64,000 nucleotides of DNA from assembly GCF_000230715.2 (NCBI RefSeq), contig NC_019792.1, positions 2,666,001 through 2,730,000 of the forward strand. The letters are read 5' to 3'. The stretch comes from Natronobacterium gregoryi SP2 (GTDB lineage Archaea > Halobacteriota > Halobacteria > Halobacteriales > Natrialbaceae). Positions 61,837 through 64,000 of this stretch are shown here, piece by piece (position 1 is the first letter of the stretch; each line of letters starts with the position of its first letter). The notes under the pieces are model-generated. The model did not search any database. It had not been told where the DNA came from and saw only the letters and a list, made by a program, of their open reading frames with translations. Position numbers and translations under genes: made by a program.

Positions 61837-62865
61837 TCAGGGGTCCTGTCGCTCGACCGTGATCTCGTCGGGGTCTTCGCCGATCTCCTCGAGCACGCTG
61901 TCGAGTTGGTCGTGGTTGTCGACGATGTCCTGGTCGGTCGCTCGGTAGAAGTCGACTGTCGTGGCGAACTCGTGCTGGTTGTTGATGTAGAAGCGGGCAA
62001 ACGACGCGATCAGGTCCGGTCGCTCCTCGAGTTCGGCGTGGTTGAAGTAGAAGAACAGCGGCCGAGCGAGCGGGGAGTACTGGCCCTCTTCGATGTATTG
62101 TTCTTCTGGCGGGTAGAACTCGCCGTCGGTCTCGCTCTCGACCGCGACGGTTTTCAGAGTCCCACCCTGTTCTTGGAGGCTTCTGAGGTGGCCGACGCCA
62201 CCCCAGCCGAGGGCGTACTCGTTGTCCGCGACCGCGTCCCAGATCTCGTCGGTCTGGCTCGTCGGGGAGTAGTCGTCCCGAATGTCCCCCATTTCGCCGT
62301 TGATGTTCTCGGTGAAGTAATCGAACGTGCCGGAGGCGGAGTCGCGTCCGTGGAGTGCGATGTCTTCGTCCGGCCACTCGTCACGAACGTCGCTCCACTG
62401 TTGAACGTCGGATTCGAACTCCCAGATTTCCCGAAGCTCGTCCAGGGTGATCTGCTCACACCAGTCGTTGTCCTCGTTGACGCCGACCGCGAGCGTATCC
62501 TGTCCAACCGTGTAGTGGCTGTACTCGACGTCGTTCCCGCCACAGAGATCGACCTCCTCGTCAGTGATTTCACGGCTCGCACTCTGGAACGCCGAGTTCG
62601 CGCGGCAAAATTCCTGAAACCCAGCCCCGGTTCCCTCTGGTTCGACGTTCACGCCGACGCCGGAGAATTCCGCCTCGAAGTCCTCGGCGGCCACCTGTGT
62701 GATCGGTGCCACGGTGTTGGAACCGGAGGCCTGGATCGTTCCAGAGAGTCCGTCTTCGTCTCCACCCATGCAACCGGCCAGTGCCAGTGCACCGACACTA
62801 CCGATAGTGGCGATCGCCGATCGTCGACTCAGTCCGCTTCCTCGTACGTTCTGGCTTGGTGCCAT
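61837..62865 (-). CDS. pstS: Phosphate-binding lipoprotein PstS
   Basis: A 342-residue protein with a Tat lipoprotein signal (LSRRSAIATIGSVGALALAGC, Cys about 32). Phosphate-binding motifs of the PstS family follow: the N-terminal ASGSNTVAPITQVAAEDFE, TGAGFQEFC, and HGRDSASGTFDYFTE. Three further Cys occur in the mature part. First gene of pstSCAB-phoU-regulator-arsC; the promoter region lies directly upstream. Confidence 0.93.
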   Translation of the reverse strand: MAPSQNVRGSGLSRRSAIATIGSVGALALAGCMGGDEDGLSGTIQASGSNTVAPITQVAAEDFEAEFSGVGVNVEPEGTGAGFQEFCRANSAFQSASREITDEEVDLCGGNDVEYSHYTVGQDTLAVGVNEDNDWCEQITLDELREIWEFESDVQQWSDVRDEWPDEDIALHGRDSASGTFDYFTENINGEMGDIRDDYSPTSQTDEIWDAVADNEYALGWGGVGHLRSLQEQGGTLKTVAVESETDGEFYPPEEQYIEEGQYSPLARPLFFYFNHAELEERPDLIASFARFYINNQHEFATTVDFYRATDQDIVDNHDQLDSVLEEIGEDPDEITVERQDP

Positions 62866-62879
62866 CGACCGTTGTTTCC

Positions 62880-62940
62880 GAGGATTGGTATAAAAACCGT
62901 GCTAATACCTATATATTCGATTTAGTAATTATATACTCAC
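62880..62940 (-). promoter_or_regulatory. Promoter region of the pst operon
   Basis: The minus strand contains GTATATAATTACTAAATC, then GAATATATAGGTATTAGC and GGTTTTTATACC close to the pstS start. The last is the probable TATA box for a short-leader transcript. The two upstream TATATA-type boxes, about 20 bases apart, may bind the phosphate-responsive regulator; the same kind of TATATA-rich sequence precedes the regulator at 63632. Confidence 0.5.
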
Positions 62941-63062
62941 CTCGAGAGCCGTTCGTACCGGTACGGACGACTCTATAGCCGAACGTACGCCAGAAACGCG
63001 ACGACTGGTGAGCATGGCGAGTCCACGGTGCCTGGAAGATAGCGCTGGATGTCCTGTGTCCG

Positions 63063-63422
63063 TTAGGACTCACGTGTCGCGTTGGCGCTCGAGAATCGGC
63101 CAAGTAGCAGCCCTGCGGCCACGTCGAAACAGCCGAAGGCGACTGCAAGCGTTGCAAACGCCACGGGATCGAGTCCCAGACCGATCCCGGAAAGCGCCTC
63201 TAAAAGCCCGATGAGGCCGACGGCGAGGACGCCGACCGAGCCCTGAAACGCATCGGTCCCATCATCGACGATCATCCAGATACCGCCACAAACGATTACG
63301 AGTACTGCGGCGAGCCAGAACGAAACAATCACGGTTGCTCCGGCGAGAAGCACACCGCCGGCAACGACTCCCACACCCGACATTCGTAGCCGCATCGGCC
63401 CGGTCGAAGACTCCTCAGCCAT
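63063..63422 (-). CDS. Small membrane protein, four predicted helices
   Basis: A 119-residue protein with helices at about 14-33, 36-52, 62-81 and 87-108 and a hydrophilic tail. No recognised family. It lies between the pst operon and the AbrB-PhoU gene, transcribed toward pst. Confidence 0.65.
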   Translation of the reverse strand: MAEESSTGPMRLRMSGVGVVAGGVLLAGATVIVSFWLAAVLVIVCGGIWMIVDDGTDAFQGSVGVLAVGLIGLLEALSGIGLGLDPVAFATLAVAFGCFDVAAGLLLGRFSSANATRES

Positions 63423-63582
63423 ACACCAGCATCCGACCGAATAAATAAAACGGTTCCCTTCCCGAACAGCTATATAGCTATATCAAATTCGCAATAGTGG
63501 TCGGGATATTCATAGGCAGATAGGTTCCGATACGTGCAGATACAGTCGACCATCAATCCCTCTAAAGCCATATATTGACCAT

Positions 63583-63608
63583 CTCTATAGATAGAGGTAA
63601 ATTTATAG
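63583..63608 (+). promoter_or_regulatory. Inverted repeat and TATA box before the second AbrB-PhoU gene
   Basis: CTCTAT-AG-ATAGAG (about 63583-63596) is a perfect 6-bp inverted repeat. It is followed by AAATTTATAG (about 63599-63608), a TATA-like box 25-30 bases before the ATG. The layout suits a dimeric repressor or autoregulation. AT-rich TATATAGCTATAT at about 63468-63481 lies further upstream. Confidence 0.45.
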
Positions 63609-63631
63609 TCTTTCTATCGGCAACTCGTACC

Positions 63632-64000
63632 ATGGAGACGCGGAAAGTCCAGGTGACCGGCGGCTCGACGTACACCGTTTCGCTTCCGAAGACGTGGGCG
63701 ACCGAAAACGACGTTACCAGCGGCGATACTGTCGAACTGTACGCCGACGACGAGACGCTCCTCGTAACACCCCGAACCGACACCGACCACCAGGAGGGGA
63801 CACTCGAGGTGTCGACCCTCGAGGACGCGGAACTCGTTCGAGCGGTCTTTACGATGTACGTCAGCGGGTTCGACGTCATCCGACTCGAGGCGAGTCGCCT
63901 CACGACCGACCAGCGGCGGGTGATCCGCAGTGCCATACAGGGTCTCGTCGGCGTCGAAGTCGTCGAGGAAGGAGCTGACCACGTCGTCGTCCAGGATCTG
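63632..64000 (+). CDS. AbrB-PhoU-type phosphate uptake regulator (partial, runs off the window)
   Basis: From the ATG at 63632 the frame stays open to the last base (123 codons). It starts METRKVQVTGGSTYTVSLPK followed by TWATENDVTSGDTVELYADD, a SpoVT/AbrB-like domain, then the linker domain (VRAVFTMYVSGFDVIRLEA, IQGLVGVEVVEEGADHVVVQ) that in this family precedes PhoU helices. Paralogous to 57245-58279 and divergent from the pst operon, so both are probably regulators of phosphate uptake. The C-terminus lies outside the window. Confidence 0.85.
   Translation, partial: METRKVQVTGGSTYTVSLPKTWATENDVTSGDTVELYADDETLLVTPRTDTDHQEGTLEVSTLEDAELVRAVFTMYVSGFDVIRLEASRLTTDQRRVIRSAIQGLVGVEVVEEGADHVVVQDL

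Noticed and set aside
1-64000. tRNA or rRNA genes.
   Set aside because: Reading for tRNA arms and rRNA conserved stretches revealed none; a dedicated search program could still find a divergent or intron-containing tRNA.

Overview
The window is chromosomal DNA of a halophilic archaeon (class Halobacteria, plausibly Natrialbales). This rests on the high G+C, the strongly acidic deduced proteins, Tat-type lipoprotein signals (twin Arg plus a lipobox Cys), archaeal translation factors (aIF2-beta fused to a TRAM domain, DRG-type GTPase), LrpA1- and HalOD1-type proteins, and many genes whose TATA-like box lies about 25-30 bases before the start codon (leaderless transcription). No species is assigned.

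Layout. 1-3 kb: a 2Fe-2S ferredoxin overlapping a broken ferredoxin copy, a saccharopine-dehydrogenase-like oxidoreductase and a TetR regulator. 3-7.4 kb: an operon of a surface-anchored protein and an RND/MMPL exporter, behind a perfect 16-bp palindromic operator next to tetR. 7.5-22.7 kb: core and metabolic genes (Tat lipoprotein, cupredoxin, tandem glyoxalase, NhaC, DRG GTPase, threonine ammonia-lyase, OsmC, metallo-hydrolase, a RecJ/DHH-like protein with degenerate motifs, aIF2-beta, an M24 protein with altered metal ligands). 22.8-24.8 kb: a lipoprotein gene split by an intact ISH1-type insertion with an 8-bp target duplication. 25.2-30.9 kb: a compact cobalamin operon (HAD phosphatase, cbiB, cobS, cobY, cobT, cobD, cbiZ). 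31.6-35.7 kb: YqeC-like protein, ParA ATPase and a biotin ECF transporter (bioY-ecfA-ecfT). 36.1-40.3 kb: a 1412-residue repeat-rich secreted protein. 40.4-50.9 kb: small haloarchaeal proteins, a gamma-carbonic-anhydrase-like protein, a decayed transposase, an atypical Nramp transporter, an IS1595-type transposase and LrpA1. 51.2-55.9 kb: phosphonate-type ABC transporter operon (phnD-C-E-E, a small Cys-tailed protein, a HAD phosphatase). 56.8-62.9 kb: pstSCAB-phoU-(AbrB-PhoU)-arsC operon, with a second AbrB-PhoU regulator starting at 63.6 kb and running off the end.

The most unusual signal is intergenic. It is a set of about 80-bp miniature elements with termini like TACGGTTTGCTGT and 3-bp target duplications of the form TNA, found in full or partial form at nine loci. 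A second family with the same ends is nested inside one copy. A third, 79-bp hairpin element flanked by CTAG(T) duplications occurs twice, once nested inside the second family. The 48.8-kb copy supplies an empty site for it. Together they form a short record of successive insertions by non-autonomous elements.

Physiologically, the right third is devoted to phosphorus acquisition: Pst for phosphate, a Phn-type transporter for phosphonate or another P compound, PhoU-type regulators, phosphatases and an ArsC-like enzyme. The centre holds vitamin functions (B12 lower-loop assembly and salvage, biotin uptake). Long stretches open on the strand opposite to convincing genes were not annotated.
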